From Onthophagus taurus (taxonomy: Eukaryota > Arthropoda > Insecta > Coleoptera > Scarabaeidae): a stretch of DNA of 64,000 nt. Below the pieces are notes generated by a model. That model made no database searches, was not told where the DNA came from, and saw only the letters and a list, made by a program, of their open reading frames with translations. Positions 1 to 12,779 of this stretch are shown in pieces (position 1 is the first letter of the stretch; the number at the start of each line of letters is the position of its first letter). The DNA is taken from assembly GCF_036711975.1 (NCBI RefSeq), contig NC_091970.1, positions 5,711,501 to 5,775,500 of the forward strand, read 5' to 3'. The position numbers were made by a program, and so were the translations under genes.

Positions 1-400
1 ATATAAACATTTTAGCTTCTCTATGTTTTTTTATCAATTTTTAAGTTAACACCGACTTTTAAAAAATTTCCAAAAAATCGATTTTCATTTCAATAATTAT
101 GAAACTATCACAACTTATAAATAAAACCATCCTCTTTCCAATAAAGAAATCAGATTTAGAAAATTTCAATTACTTTTTGAGATATAAACGTTTTAGCTTC
201 ATTGTGTTTTTAATCAATTTTTAAGTTTCAAAAATTTCTGAAAAATCGATTTCCTTTTCAATAATTATGAAACTATCACAACTTATAAATAAAACCATCC
301 TCTTTCCAATAAAGAAATCAGATTTAGAAAATCTCAATTACTTCTTGAGATGTAAACGTTTTAGCTTCAATGTGTTTTTAATCAATTTTTAAGCTGTTAA
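1..400. repeat. Satellite family A, about 2.3 copies, cut by window edge
   Basis: Two full units and one partial unit of about 170 bp. The block ending in TTCAATAATTATGAAAC recurs at about 90 and 260, and the block with GAGATATAAACGTTTTAGC at 1, 178 and 345. The array is truncated by the left edge. Read on the minus strand it contains TATCTCAAAAAGTAATTG, which resembles the palindromic core of families E and H. No gene is visible here. Confidence 0.85.
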
Positions 401-402
401 AT

Positions 403-530
403 ATGTCAATTTTTAATAAATCATATCTCCTTTATTTTTGAAGATTAAGGAATATTTTTTACATCAAATTAAAGCTAAAAGTGTCTCTTTTAAAATGATA
501 TATATCACCTTCGCTGTTTTTTTGTATAAC
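403..530. repeat. Single monomer of satellite family B
   Basis: One copy of the unit that begins AATAAATCATATCTCC and runs through AAGCTAAAAGTGTCT. It matches the array at 1675-2290 and directly follows family A. The stretch from 531 to about 1087 is AT-rich and shows no gene that I can support. Confidence 0.75.
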
Positions 531-1087
531 AAGTAGTAAAAAAAAAAATTAAGAATAAACAAAAAGCTTAATTATAATGGAGTGAACTATAATAACAATG
601 TTTTATCGTCGGAAATCTAGAACTAAACTATAATTATATAATTTGTGGTTTAACTCGATTAAACCATAACAAAAAATGAAATAAATCAGCTAAAATTAAA
701 TCCTTTTAGAATTTTAGTCTTAAATAGACTTATTTATTTACTTTTAATAATTACACATCATTAAAATTGCTTAATACACAAACAATATTTAATTTTCTAA
801 ATACACAACGACCATTAGGTCAAATTAACATAAAACGTGATAACGCTCGAAATAAAATTGACGTCATAACTGTGATACTACGAAGCAGGGAAACCCAAAC
901 GAAGAAAGAGAATCACCAACCAGGTCACGTTCGTAGTGATCATTTAAAAATCATTCGGTGATTTTTCTCGGTATCATCGTAAATTCAATTTCATATTTTG
1001 AATGGGGATTTATGATTTTCTTTAAGAAACATCATTCCGGGAATCCTGTTATGGGGAAATTATACTTCAGTTCCTATTGTTTGTTCT

Positions 1088-1170
1088 TGTCCCGGTCGGA
1101 AATCGGGACAAGTTCGCGTACGACGCGCGAACTCGCCTATATAAAATCGAATCCGACGAGGATGAGCTAA
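1088..1170 (+). promoter_or_regulatory. Core promoter of the Yellow-family gene with two hairpin palindromes
   Basis: A TATA box, TATATAAAA, lies at 1138-1146. Directly upstream are two perfect inverted repeats: TGTCCCG (1088-1094) with CGGGACA (1104-1110), and AGTTCGCG (1111-1118) with CGCGAACT (1126-1133). The GC content is far above the surroundings. Transcription would be expected to start near 1170, leaving a leader of about 65 nt before the ATG at 1234. The promoter assignment is inference from the TATA box and the first exon downstream. Confidence 0.6.
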
Positions 1171-1233
1171 CATTCCGTGTGAGTATTGGTTCGGTGTGGA
1201 CAAGATTAATAAAATTTTGATTAAATTCGAAAA

Positions 1234-4200
1234 ATGCGTACATTCGGTGAGTGAAAAATTTTAATTTAAATTCCGATTTGCAGTTTTAAATTGTTCATTG
1301 AATCAAATCAAGGCGAAAAAATTGTTTGGTAATCGCGTTACGTCAAGATCCTTTTATTAAGGTGTCTTTTATTGAAAAGATAAAATTTTGAAATTACCCA
1401 ATGAGTTATTTTTTGGTGGGATTGCTAAATAACATTTTAAATCTGTTAATTAAGATTGAATTATTCATGAAGGTTCCTTAAAGTTGTTTTTTTAATAAAT
1501 TGTTTTTTTTTAAACAATTTCGAATTAAGATTTAAAAATTAAAAACAAAGGTATAAACTAAATTTATCGAAGTAAATGACCTGAAGAGTACTTAAATGGT
1601 TATGGTAGAGTCAAGGTGAAATAATTTTAAAAACCCGTCGTTCAATCATTAACCTTCTTGTTGAAGTTCTTAAAGAGATCAATTTTCAATAAATCATATC
1701 TCCTTTATTTATGAAGATTAAGGAATACTTTTTACATCAAAATGAAACTAAAAGTGTCTTCTTTAAATTGATATATAACACTTTATTATGTTATGTTAAA
1801 GTTGATTCTAAAATATTCTTTTTTAAATGGTTGTTTTAATCGTAACCTAACTTGTTAAAAATAAATGTCAAACTTTAATAAATCATATCTCCTTTATTTT
1901 TGAAAATTAAGGAATACTTTTTACATCAAAATGAAGCTAAAAGTGTCTTCTTTAAATTGATATATAACACTTTGTTATGTTATGTTAAAGTTGATTCCAA
2001 AATATTTTTTTTTAAATGGTGTTTTGACTAACTTGTTAAAAAGAAATGTCAAACTTTAATAAATCATATCTCCTTTATTTTTGAAAATTAAGGAATACTT
2101 TTTATATCAAAATGAAGCTAAAAGTGTCTTCTTTAAATTGATATATAACACTTTGTTATGTTATGTTAAAGTTGATTCCAAAATATTTTTTTTAAATGGT
2201 TGTTTTGACTAACTTGTTAAAAAGAAATGTCAAACTTTAATAAATCATATCTCCTTTATTTTTGAAGATTAAAGAATAGTTTTTACATAAATATTACAAT
2301 TTGAAAAGACCCAAAAATAAGAATGGAGTTACACAATATTGTTAGGAAAGGTCTGAATAAATTGTTTCATGTAGTAACCTGATTAAATGACACGTGTAAA
2401 TGGATATGCGGCCTTTGCCACTTGAAATATTATACACTTGATCGTCTTACTAAAAATTTTGACTTTCTAAGGATCATCTTTGAGGTTTAAGCAAATCTAA
2501 CAATTTTTGTTTACTTAATTTTAAAACGCAATTCACAAATTTAAGCAAAAAAGTAATTCATGCACAATTTCATAGCGATATCGTACGTTTTAGAAAAAAA
2601 GTTTTAGTACAAAAGTTGTAGAAAACTTAATTTTGAACAATATTGCTCTTTTACATTTTTGCTCTCAGATGCATAAATATCGAGAAAACTTCGAAAACGT
2701 GAAAATTAAATAAAATCGTGGTTTTATATGTTGTTGTTGGTAGAACACAGGATTGGAACGTTTTAGAAAAAAAGTTTTAATATAAAAGTTGTAGAAAACT
2801 TAATTTTGAACAATGTTGCTCTTTTACACTTTTGCTCTCAGATGCATAAATATCGAGAAAACTTCGAAAACGTGAAAATTAAATAAAATCGTGGTTTTAT
2901 ATGTTGTTGTTGGTAGAACCCAGGATTGGAACGTTTTAGAAAAAAAGTTTTAATATAAAAGTTGTAGAAAACTTAATTTTGAACAATATTGCTCTTTTAC
3001 ACTTTTGCTCTCAGATGCATAAATATCGAGAAAACTTCGAAAAGGTGAAAATTAAATGAAATCGTGGTTTTATATGTTGTTGTTGGTAGAACACAGGATT
3101 GGAACATTTTAGAATAAAAGTTTTAATATAAAAGTTGTAGAAAACTTAATTTTGAACAATATTGCTCTTTTACACTTTTGCTCTCATATGCATAAATATC
3201 GAGAAAACTTCGAAAACGTGAAAATTAAATAAAATCGTGGTTTTATATGTTGTTGTTGGTAGAACACAGGATTGGAACATTTTACAATAAAAGTTTTAAT
3301 ATAAAAGTTGTAGAAAACTTAATTTTGAACAATATTGCTCTTTTACACTTTTGCTCTCATATGCATAAATATCGAGAAAACTTCGAAAACGTGAAAATTA
3401 AATAAAATCGTGATTTTATATGTTGTTGTTGGTAGAACACGGATTGGAACGTTTTAGAAAAAAAGTTTTAATATAAAAATTGTAGAAAACTTAATTTTGA
3501 ACAATATTGCTCTTTTACACTTTTGCTCTCAGATGCATAAATATCGAGAAAACTTCGAAAACGTGAAAATTAAATGAAATCGTGGTTTTATATGTTGTTG
3601 TTGGTAGAACCCAGGATTGGAACGTTTTAGAAAAAAAGTTTTAATATAAAAGTTGTAGAAAACTTAATTTTGAACAATATTGCTGTTTTACACTTTTGCT
3701 CTCAGATGCATAAATATCGAGAAAACTTCGAAAAGGTGAAAATTAACTTCGTATACGTTAATTATGTAACATAAACATTAATATATTTATGGCCATTTCT
3801 TGGTTTAAATTCTCCTACATAACAAATTATTTACACACAGTTTAGCTTATTTTATATTTATAAACGAATTTACTTTCACTAAAAATTAGAAATTTAAAAT
3901 CTATTTAAAATAAAACTTAAAATCAATAATAATGTTATTGAATGAAAAGAAAAACACATTAAGGATCTTACATAATCAACCTAAACACAATTATCATTTT
4001 AAATAACGTAATGCCCACGATGATGATCATATCGCAATTAAAAAAAAAGAATAACACTAATAATTTAAATAATCGTTATTGTTTTCACATCATAAGAAAT
4101 CGTTAACAGCACGTATTCGTAATTTAACGAGTTTCGACGGTGTTTTCCGCAACCTTGGCAAAAATCAAAATAGATTTTATTCTTGAAGAGATGTTTACTT

Positions 4201-7200
4201 AATTTGATAACCAAATTACTTTTTTGCCAACATTTTTATCATTCGAATATCACTAAAATATAAATTTTCTAAGATTTTCAAAAATAGATATTTAAAAGAT
4301 TGTATTCCAAGAATGAATCGAGTTAAATTGATTAAATAACGACCGTTTTGAAGCGAATTTAATGCAAATTAAGAGTGAGATACATAATTCCTATAATCAA
4401 ATTTGGTGTTAAATTACAAATTAAAAACGAGACTTTTGCAAATTAGACATTTTCGATTTTGAGTCAAAAAATAAAAACGATGGAGAGAAATGTTTCGGAT
4501 AAAAAATGTTCTAAATGAAGCCAAGAAACATAATCCATAAATCGTTTTAACCCATCATTCGTAATTAATAACTTATAAAGCGAAAAATCGAATTGATGTA
4601 AAATTGAGGATTTTGACAATTAAGATTGATGATAAATCACAAAGTAAAAACGATGGATGAAAGTGTTTCAGATAAAAATTGTTTGTAATAAGCCGAAAAA
4701 AGATAATCCATAAGCGATTTTATCCCATCGTTTATATTTATGAAGTTATTGACTTTAAAATCAATTCTTATACAAATTAAGCTTTTTTAACGAAACTTGG
4801 GTTTGAGTCAAAAAGTAAAATCGATGGAGAGAAATGTTTCGGATAAAAAATGTTCTAAATGAAGCCAAGAAACATAATCCAAAAACTGTTTTATCCCATC
4901 GTTCGTAATTAATAATTTATAAAGCGAAAAATTGTATTGATGCAAAATTGAGGATTTTGACAATTAAGATTGATGATAAATCAGAAAGTAAAAACGATGG
5001 ATGAAAGTGTTTCAGATAAAAATTGTTTGTAATAAGCTTAAAAAAGATAATCCATAAGCGATTTTATCCCATCGTTTATATTTATGAAGTTATTGACTTT
5101 AAAATCAAATCTTATATAAATATAGCATTTTTTAAAGGAAATAAGTTCTGAGTCAAAATTAAAATCGATGGAGATGAATGTTTCTAAGAAAATACATTCT
5201 ATATTAACTCAAAAATATAATGCATAATTAATTTTTGAAAAATTCCTTTTAGTTATTTAGACAATAATTTCTTTTTAAATTACCATTTTGATTTGTTAAT
5301 CTCGAAGATATTTCACCTTGATAAAGACATCAACAACAAAAACAGTGTCAATAAACATCAGACAAAATAAAAAAAGGGTGATTAACAATTCAAGTCTCGT
5401 AGATCTCTTCAAATCTCCACGTATATAAGAAGCGTTTGATTCACAGAGCTTTTACCATTCCTTCTTGTATCAGAGGTGGTATCAGTCGGGAGCAAATAGA
5501 TTTCGTTCTTAAACTTCACTCTCCGTTTTCTTAATAGTTTAGCCGGCGACTTCGACGTGTAAACTGTGTTTATAAACCGAAATCGAGTGTCTGTTCCACC
5601 TAATCGCTCAAGTGTGAACGAACTATTAACGTTTATAGGTAGAAAAAGTTAAGATATGCCTCGATTAAAAGTTATAACTGTGTTGATAGTGTTGTTAACG
5701 GCGAGGCTTTGTAATCAATATGATTTTGGGTTTAGAACTTATTCCAGAGAATATGTTGTGCCGCAATATTCAGCTCAACAAACAGGTTATTAATTTAAAT
5801 TAAATTATTACACATAAATTATTTAAGTTTACTTAAAGGTTTAAAAGGAAAGTGGAAAGTTTTATTAAAAAAAGCGTTTTGTATGAATTTTATTTGGATT
5901 ATTTTCGATCGTCTAGTTCTTAATTGGCGGTTTGGTAACTAAAACATAATGAAAGAAAGTTAAAGTTTCCGTGCTAAAATAACTTTGAGTAAATGAAAAT
6001 TGTTAATATAAAGACTATATTTACATCACAGGAAGCTTGTTAATTTTAAAAATTTACTCAATTTCTTACCACATTTCGTTTCAACATTTTTAAATATTTT
6101 CTAATGGAATTTAACCCAGTTTTCGTAAATTTAAGGTTTCAAGGTGACAGATAATGAATTACAAGCTTTTGAGCAGGTTTAATTAGAAAATGTATACCAA
6201 TGTGGCATTTTTTTAAAGGAATTTGGTTTTGAGTCAAAAACTACAATCTGTGGAGAGAAATTTAATTAATGCAAAATTGAGGATTTTAACAATTAAGATT
6301 GATGATAAATCATAAAGTAAAAACGATGGATGAAAGTGTTTCAAATAAAAATTGTTAGTAATAAGCTTAAAAAAGATAATCCATAAACGATTTAATCCCA
6401 TCGTTTATAGTTATGAAGTTATAGAGTTTAAACTTGAATCTTGTACAAATTAAGCTTTTTTAAAGGAAATTGATTTTGAGTCAAAATCTAAAATCGATGG
6501 AGAGAAATGTTTCAGATAAAAAATGTTCTAAATTAAGCCAAGAAAGATAATCCATAAATTGTTTTATCCCAACGTTCGTAATTTTTAACTTATAGAGCGA
6601 AAAATCGTATTAATGCAAAATTGAGGATTTTGACAATTAAGATCGATGATAAATCATAAAGTAAAAACGATGGATGAAAGTGTTTCAAATAAAAATTGTT
6701 AGTAATAAGCTTAAAAAAGATAATCCATAAGCGATTTTATCCCATCGTTTATAGTTATGAAATTATTGAGTTTAAACTTGAATCTTGTACAAATTAAGCT
6801 TTTTTAAAGGAAATTGGTTTTGAGTCAAAAACTAAAATCGATGGAGAGAAATGTTTCGGATAAAAAATGTTCTAAATTAAGCCAGGAAAGATAATCCATA
6901 AATTGTTTTATCCCATCGTTCGTAATTGTTAATTTATAAAACGAAAAATCGTATTAATTCAAAATTGAGTATTTTGACAATTAAGATTGATGATAAATCA
7001 TAAAGTAAAAACGATGGATGAAAATGTTTCAAATAAAAATTGTTAGTAATAAGCTTAAAAAAGATAATCCATAAGCGATTTTATCCCATCGTTTATAGTT
7101 ATGAAATTATTGAGTTTAAACTTGAATCTTGTACAAATTAAGCTTTTTTAAAGGAGATTGGTTTTGATTCAAAAACTAAAATCGATGGAGAGAAATGTTT

Positions 7201-10200
7201 CGGATAAAAAATGTTCTAAATTAAGCCAAAAAAGATAATCCATAAATTGTTTCATCCCATCGTTCGTAATTGTTCATTTATAAAACGAAAAATCGTATTA
7301 ATTAAAAATTGAGTATTTTAACAATTAAGATTGATGATAAATGACAAAGTAAAAACGATGGATGAAAGGATCGGATAAAAAATGTTCTAAATTAAGCCAG
7401 GAAAGATAATCCATAAATTGTTTTATCCCATCGTTCGTAATTGCTAAGTTATAAAAAAAAATCTAAATTAATTATTGTAAAAAAATGTTGTTTGGACAAA
7501 TATAGAGAAAAGTAAAAGTAAACCTAACAAACAAAAGAATCGAAAGGGTGCAGTCGATGTTTTTTCCATTGCACATTTTCCTTCACACTTCCATCCAGGA
7601 AATATCACACCGCTAAAAAAAAACATCCACACAATAATAAAAAAAATCCATTTAATTTTTTTTCTCGCTGGGTGTGTTTGATATACGATTAACAATTTAC
7701 ATTTTATATTTACATCTGTATTTACATTTAGCATCAAATGAAACATTCATTATTATGTTAATAACACTTAAGAAACAATTCATTTTCAATCACCTTATAG
7801 TAATTACCTCTCTGATCCCGTTTCTTGAACAAAACATTTTGAATTTGACATTTAAAAAATTCAAATAAATTAAAATTACTTCAAATAAAACCTTAACCAA
7901 CCCCCTAATACTTTTAATGATCGATTGTTTAGTTAGAAACAATACCAATCGTTTCGCTTTCTAAACCTTTCGTCCTTTGGGCCATTTTAATCCTAATTTT
8001 AACGCTGCTATTTGTACAAAACGCAGAACAAAACAAAACAGTATAATTTAACGATGGGTCAGCGTTTTTACGCGAATACTATTCGTTGACATTGAATTTT
8101 AATATTTAGCGGTCACCCGTTGTGTTTTGGAGGTCAACGATTTCGATTTATTTGTTTAAAAAATGTTGACAATTAGAAATTTTTGTGTAAATAAAAAAGG
8201 GAAAGATGTCATTGAGGATCATAAATTTATTATCGTTTGAAGGTTGTGTAAATATTTGAATTTTATTTACATATATTTGTTTTAAAGAGTAAAGTGTTAA
8301 ATGATGGAAAAAATATAGAAAGTGTGGTTGATTCAAAAAGGACGAGCTCTATAAAGAATCCGTGATTGGGAGCGTTTCGAAAAATGGTAAAATATCGCTC
8401 ACGACTGTAATATTTTATATTGAATTATGAATCCTATAATTTTCATAAAAATATTTTATTTAATAATAAATCTTTCAGTATTATCGTTTATATCGATCAG
8501 GTTACAATGAGTTTACAATTTTTTTTCAAAGAAACTGAAAATCCTAGAAGACTATTTCTTCTATTATATCCTCAAAAAATTTCATTCATTAATTTCCAAT
8601 GTTTCCTTAACAATCATTTTTTTCAGTTAACATGTCCAAAAATTGACATTTGTAAACTAAAAACATCGTATCTCAAGATCTAATTGAGATATCATGATGC
8701 AGTAACAAATATTTTAAAGGAAAATTAATACAAATTTAGTGTGCCATAAATAATTTCTTAGGTTCCATGACTTTAGTTGTTAAAATTTTTTAAACCCAAC
8801 TCTGCATCTTCATTTATATTTTAAAAATAGAAATTTAGAATCTTGTATCTCAAAAACGAATTGAGATATCATAATGATATAAGAAGGATTTTAAAGCAAA
8901 TTTAACGTAGAATTAGTGTACCATAAATAATTTAGATTTCATAAACTCCGTTGTTATGATGTTTTAAACCCAACTCTACACGTTTAATTTTCATAGATTT
9001 TACCACATAAATTAAAAAGATCGTATCTCGAGAACGATTTGAGATATCATAACGAAATATCAAGCATTTTAAAGATAATTTAATACTGATTTAGCGTGTC
9101 ATAAATAATTTCTTAGGTTCTATGACTTTCGTAGTTAAAATTTTTTAAACCCAACTCTGCATCATCATTTATTTATTATAAATAGAAATTTAGAAACTTG
9201 TATCTCAAGAACTAATTGAGATATCATAATGAAATAAGAAACACTTTAAAGCAAATTTAATACAAAGTTAGTGTACAATAAATAATTTCTTAGATTCCAT
9301 AAACTTCATTATTATGATGTTTTAAACTCAACTCTACACATTTAATTTTTATAGATATAACCACATAAATTAAAAAGATCGTATTTCAAGAACGATTTGA
9401 GATATCATAACGAAATACCAAGCATTTTAAAGATAATTTAATACAGATTTAGTGTGCCATAAATAATTTCTTAGGTTCCATGACTTTAGTTGTTAAAATT
9501 TTTTAAACCCAACTCTGCATCTTCATTTATATTTTAGAAATAGAAATTTAGAATCTTGTATCTCAAAAACGAATGGAGATATCATGATGAAATAAGAAGG
9601 ATTTTAAAGCAAATTTAATGTAGAATTAGTGTGCCATAAATAATTTCTTAGATTTCATAAACTCCGTTGTTGTGATGTTTTAAACGCAACTCTACACGTT
9701 TAATTTTCATAGATTTAACCACATAAATTAAAAAGATCGTATCTCGAGAACGATTTGAGATATCATAACGAAATACCAAGCATTTTAAAGATAATTTAAT
9801 ACAGATTTAGTGTGCCATAAATAATTTCTTAGGTTCCATGACTTTAGTTGTTAAAATTTTTTAAACCCAACTCTGCATCATCATTTATTTATTATAACTA
9901 GAAATTTAGAAACTTGTATCTCAAGAACTAATTGAGATATCATAATGAAATATGAAGCATTTTAAAGCAAATTTAATACAAAGTTAGTGTACAATAAATA
10001 ATTTCTTAGATTCCATAAACTTCATTATTATGATGTTTTAAACTCAACTCTACACATTTAATTTTTATAGATATAACCACATAAATTAAAAAGATCGTAT
10101 TTCAAGAACGATTTGAGATATCATAACGAAATACCAAGCATTTTAAAGATAATTTAATACAGATTTAGTGTGCCATAAATAATTTCTTAGGTTCCATGAC

Positions 10201-12634
10201 TTTAGTTGTTAACAATTTTTAAACCCAACTCTACATCTTCATTTATATTTTAGAAATAGAAATTTAGAATCTTGTATCTCAAAAACGAATTGAGATATCA
10301 TAATGAAATAAGAAGAATTTTAAAGCAAATTTAATGTAGAATTAGTGTGCCATAAATAATTTCTTAGATTTCATAAACTCCGTTGTTGTGATGTTTTAAA
10401 CGCAACTCTACACGTTTAATTTTCATAGATTTAACCATATAAATTAAAAAGATCGTATCTCAAGAACGATTTGACATATCATATCGAAATAACAAGCATT
10501 TTAAAGATAATTTAATACAGATTTAGTGTGCCATAAATAATTACTTAGGTTCTATGACTTTCGTTGTTAAAATTTTTTAAACCCAACTCTGCATCATCAT
10601 TTATTTATTATAAATAGAAATTTAGAAACTTGTATCTCAAGAACTAATTGAGATATCATAATGAAATAAGAAGCATTTTAAAGCAAATTTAATATAGAGT
10701 TAGTGTGCCATAAATAATATCTTAGAATCCATAGCTTCAGTTGTTACGGTTTATTAAACGTGAATTTTTTGTGATACATTTTAAGCAAATTATCTAAAAG
10801 AAATCCCATCTCAAGAACTAGTTGAGGTAATCCCATAAATAAGTTATTACTTTTTTAATGAATCAAGATTTTGAGAAAAACGAGATTTTTTAAAAAATTT
10901 ACAATAATTCGAAATACTTCGCTTAATAGTGTTAAAAGTAATAATTCGAGTGAAAGCTTTAATTGAATTGAACTGCCGATCATTTTCAAATACCTCCATT
11001 TAAGATACCAATCTTAATAACTCCAATTTATGGGCATTACTACAAATTAAAAAGCGATTATCTTTACTTATTTGTAACGACATTGACATTATTCTCGATT
11101 AATAACTAAATTTGTTGATTTTTTTTCTTTATGCAGATAGATACCTTTGCTTAATATTGGGGTTATGCCACGCATCGATCGCTTATGGCCAAAGCTCCAA
11201 GTTCAAAAAAATCTACGAATGGACTTCGTTAGATTTCGATTACGAATCTGATTCGGCAAGACAACACGATATACAAATAGGAAACTTTCATCAAGGAGAA
11301 ATTGCACCGATTGATGTTGATGTTTATTATGCCCGTAAGATATTTTTCTTATTAATTTAAATTGATTAAATAAATTATTTTTTTAGATGAAGCTAAACCA
11401 GTTATTTTTGTTGCAATTCCCCGATTTCAAGCGGGGGTTCCCGTAACTTTAGGGGTTATCCAAGGACATACAGGGACAATCCCAAAAATAAAACCTTACC
11501 CGAATTGGTCGTCTCAAAGACATTCGCAATCTTGCGGCCCAGATCGTATTATTTCAGTTTTTAGAGTTCAAGTTGATTCGAAATGTAATAAATTGTGGGT
11601 GATGGATACTGGAAAAATTTTAGATAAACAAGTGTGTCCACCGCAAATTATAGCTTTCGATTTAAAAGATGTAAGTATTAAGGAATTAATTTTATTAAAA
11701 TAAATTTATTTATTTTTTCTTTTCAGAATAGGAAGATTCATCAGTTTGATCTCGACAAATCTCTTTATTCGGACGCTTCAATTTTCGTCACCCCAATAGT
11801 TGATACCAGGGATAATTGCCAAAAAACTTTCGTCTACCTCGCTGATTGCCAAGCATTCTCAATCGTTGTTTACGACGCTTTCAACAACAAAGCTTGGAAA
11901 GTTAGTGATAAATCGATGTATCCAAGCCCGGAATATGGAACTTACAGCATTCAAGGAGACTCGTTCGATTTGATGGATGGAGTCTTAGGGATGGCTTTAG
12001 AACCATACGTTCCTGGTAGAGATAGAAAACTTTTCTTCCACGCCATGTCGAGTGCCACAGAAACTTGGGTTTATACCTCGCAATTGAGAAATGAATCTCT
12101 TTTTAGTCACGGACCATTAACAAATCCAGATATTTTCCATGTAACTAAATAACCCAATACTTGTTTCTTTTAATTTTCTTTTTTTTTTCATTTTAGACAT
12201 ATAAAGGTAAAAGAGACTCCCAAACAGCAGCTGAAGGAATCGATAAAAACGGCGTTGCATTTTTCGGCCAAATGAGTAAAACCTCGATTCATTGTTGGAA
12301 TACAGATCTTCCTTACGGCGGCGAAAACATCCAATTGGTTGAGTACAATCCGAAAACGCTCCAATTTGCGAGTGGTTTAAAAATCGTTAATCATCCGCAA
12401 GGTTTTCAAGAACTTTGGGTTTTAACTTCGCGGTTCCAAAAAGTTGCTGTGGGTACGTTAAACCCGCAAGAAATTAATTTTAGGATACAATCGGTTACGA
12501 CTGATGATGCAGTTCGTGGGACGAGTTGTAGAAGATCTTTATCAAATCGATATCCTGGATCGGGAAGTGGGGGATATGGAGGATATGGGAAAAAACCGCT
12601 TGCAAGTACAGATAGAATTATTTTTACTAGTTAA
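1234..12634 (+). CDS. Yellow / major royal jelly protein family member, five coding exons
   Basis: Proposed exons: 1234-1246, 11137-11334, 11387-11670, 11727-12140 and 12197-12634, all with GT-AG borders and continuous phase, giving 448 residues. The N-terminus reads MRTF|DRYLCLILGLCHASIAYG, a good signal peptide split by intron 1 (G|AT codon), which is why I chose this first exon. The body shows Yellow-family features: a start like KKIYEWTSLDFDYES, VFVAIPRFQAGVPVTLG, CNKLWVMDTG, YLADCQAFSIVVYDA, GVLGMALEP, and a late FQELWVLTSRFQK. It ends in a Gly/Tyr-rich tail (GSGGYGGYGKK). Yellow proteins are secreted beta-propellers; some act in melanin synthesis. I cannot assign the paralogue. Intron 1 is 9.9 kb and full of satellites; the other introns are about 50-60 nt. 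An alternative first exon is listed separately. Confidence 0.92.
1675..2290. repeat. Satellite family B array in intron 1 of the Yellow gene
   Basis: Four occurrences of TCATATCTCCTTTATTT at about 1694, 1883, 2064 and 2245 give a period of roughly 180-190 bp and about 3.3 copies. Each unit continues with a block containing AAGTGTCTTCTTTAAATTG and then GTTATGTTAAAGTTGATT. No coding sequence is visible. The rest of 1247-1674 and 2291-2588 is AT-rich intron. Confidence 0.85.
2589..3750. repeat. Satellite family C, seven copies of about 173 bp
   Basis: The core GAACAATATTGCTCTTTTAC recurs with small changes at about 2635, 2808, 2981, 3155, 3328, 3500 and 3674. Units are nearly identical, including the segment GTTGTTGTTGGTAGAAC, so the array looks recently homogenised. 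It is homologous to family F at 21.6-23.0 kb. The following 3750-4430 is AT-rich intron without visible features. Confidence 0.9.
4430..5230. repeat. Satellite family D, first block (about 346 bp dimers)
   Basis: Two alternating half-units, each near 173 bp. One carries AAGATAATCCATAAGCG and the other ATAATCCATAAATCG; both contain a CCCATCGTT element and GATGGA(GAG/TGA). The dimer period is about 346 bp. The array resumes at 6190-7460, on the other side of the alternative Yellow exon. Confidence 0.9.
5400..5655 (+). promoter_or_regulatory. Candidate second promoter and 5' UTR for the alternative Yellow first exon
   Basis: TATATAAG lies at 5422-5429, about 230 nt upstream of the ATG at 5656. 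The intervening sequence is less AT-rich than the flanking satellites and has no long homopolymer runs, as expected of a transcribed leader. Assignment is inference. Confidence 0.45.
5656..5785 (+). CDS. Alternative first coding exon, signal-peptide bearing
   Basis: An ATG opens a 43-codon frame beginning MPRLKVITVLIVLLTARLC, a typical signal peptide, then NQYDFGFRTYSREYVVPQYS. It ends in phase 1 at a GT (GTTATT, a weak donor). Joined to the exon at 11137 it keeps the Yellow frame (G|AT) and would give 487 residues. However, that exon itself supplies most of a signal-peptide core, so the fusion would carry two hydrophobic segments in a row. It may instead be the start of a nested or unrelated secreted protein whose other exons I did not find. 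Confidence 0.45.
6190..7460. repeat. Satellite family D, second block
   Basis: Same dimeric unit as 4430-5230: AAGATAATCCATAAGCG-type half-units at about 6376, 6720 and 7066 alternate with AAGATAATCCATAAATTG-type half-units at about 6549, 6893, 7239 and 7406. Together the two blocks bracket the alternative exon 5656-5785. Stretch 5786-6189 and 7461-8640 are AT-rich intron; I see no supportable gene there. Confidence 0.9.
8640..10760. repeat. Satellite family E, upstream block (about 358 bp dimers)
   Basis: Dimers of two half-units near 179 bp. Half-units start with GTATCTC(A/G)AGAACGA-TTGAGATATC, a palindromic core, and later have GTGCCATAAATAATTTCTTAG. One half continues with AACCCAACTCTGCATC and the other with a CACATAAATTAAAAAGATC block. 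GATCGTAT-type cores lie near 9020, 9377, 9735, 10092 and 10451. The array sits in intron 1, just before the main Yellow exons. The remaining 10761-11136 is plain intron. Confidence 0.92.
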
Positions 12635-12688
12635 GAAATGAGTGTTATTTATTAATTTAATATTTTAAGATAATTATTATAGTTAAGT

Positions 12689-12694
12689 AATAAA
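12689..12694 (+). terminator. Poly(A) signal of the Yellow gene
   Basis: AATAAA 55 nt after the stop codon at 12632-12634, before the family E array begins. Confidence 0.6.
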
Positions 12695-12779
12695 TTTTGT
12701 TAATTAATTTTTCCTTTCGGTTTGATTATTTCTTCTATTTCAACCTAAAAACATTTTTGAAGTTAATCATATAAAATTG

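Noticed and set aside
767-1170. Two overlapping open frames of 64 and 70 codons before the Yellow promoter
   Set aside because: They cross the TATA box and hairpins, have no domain and fit chance expectation.
7468-7746. 92-codon hydrophobic open frame on the minus strand
   Set aside because: It lies in AT-rich intron beside a satellite, has no splice context, and its hydrophobicity follows from A/T composition.
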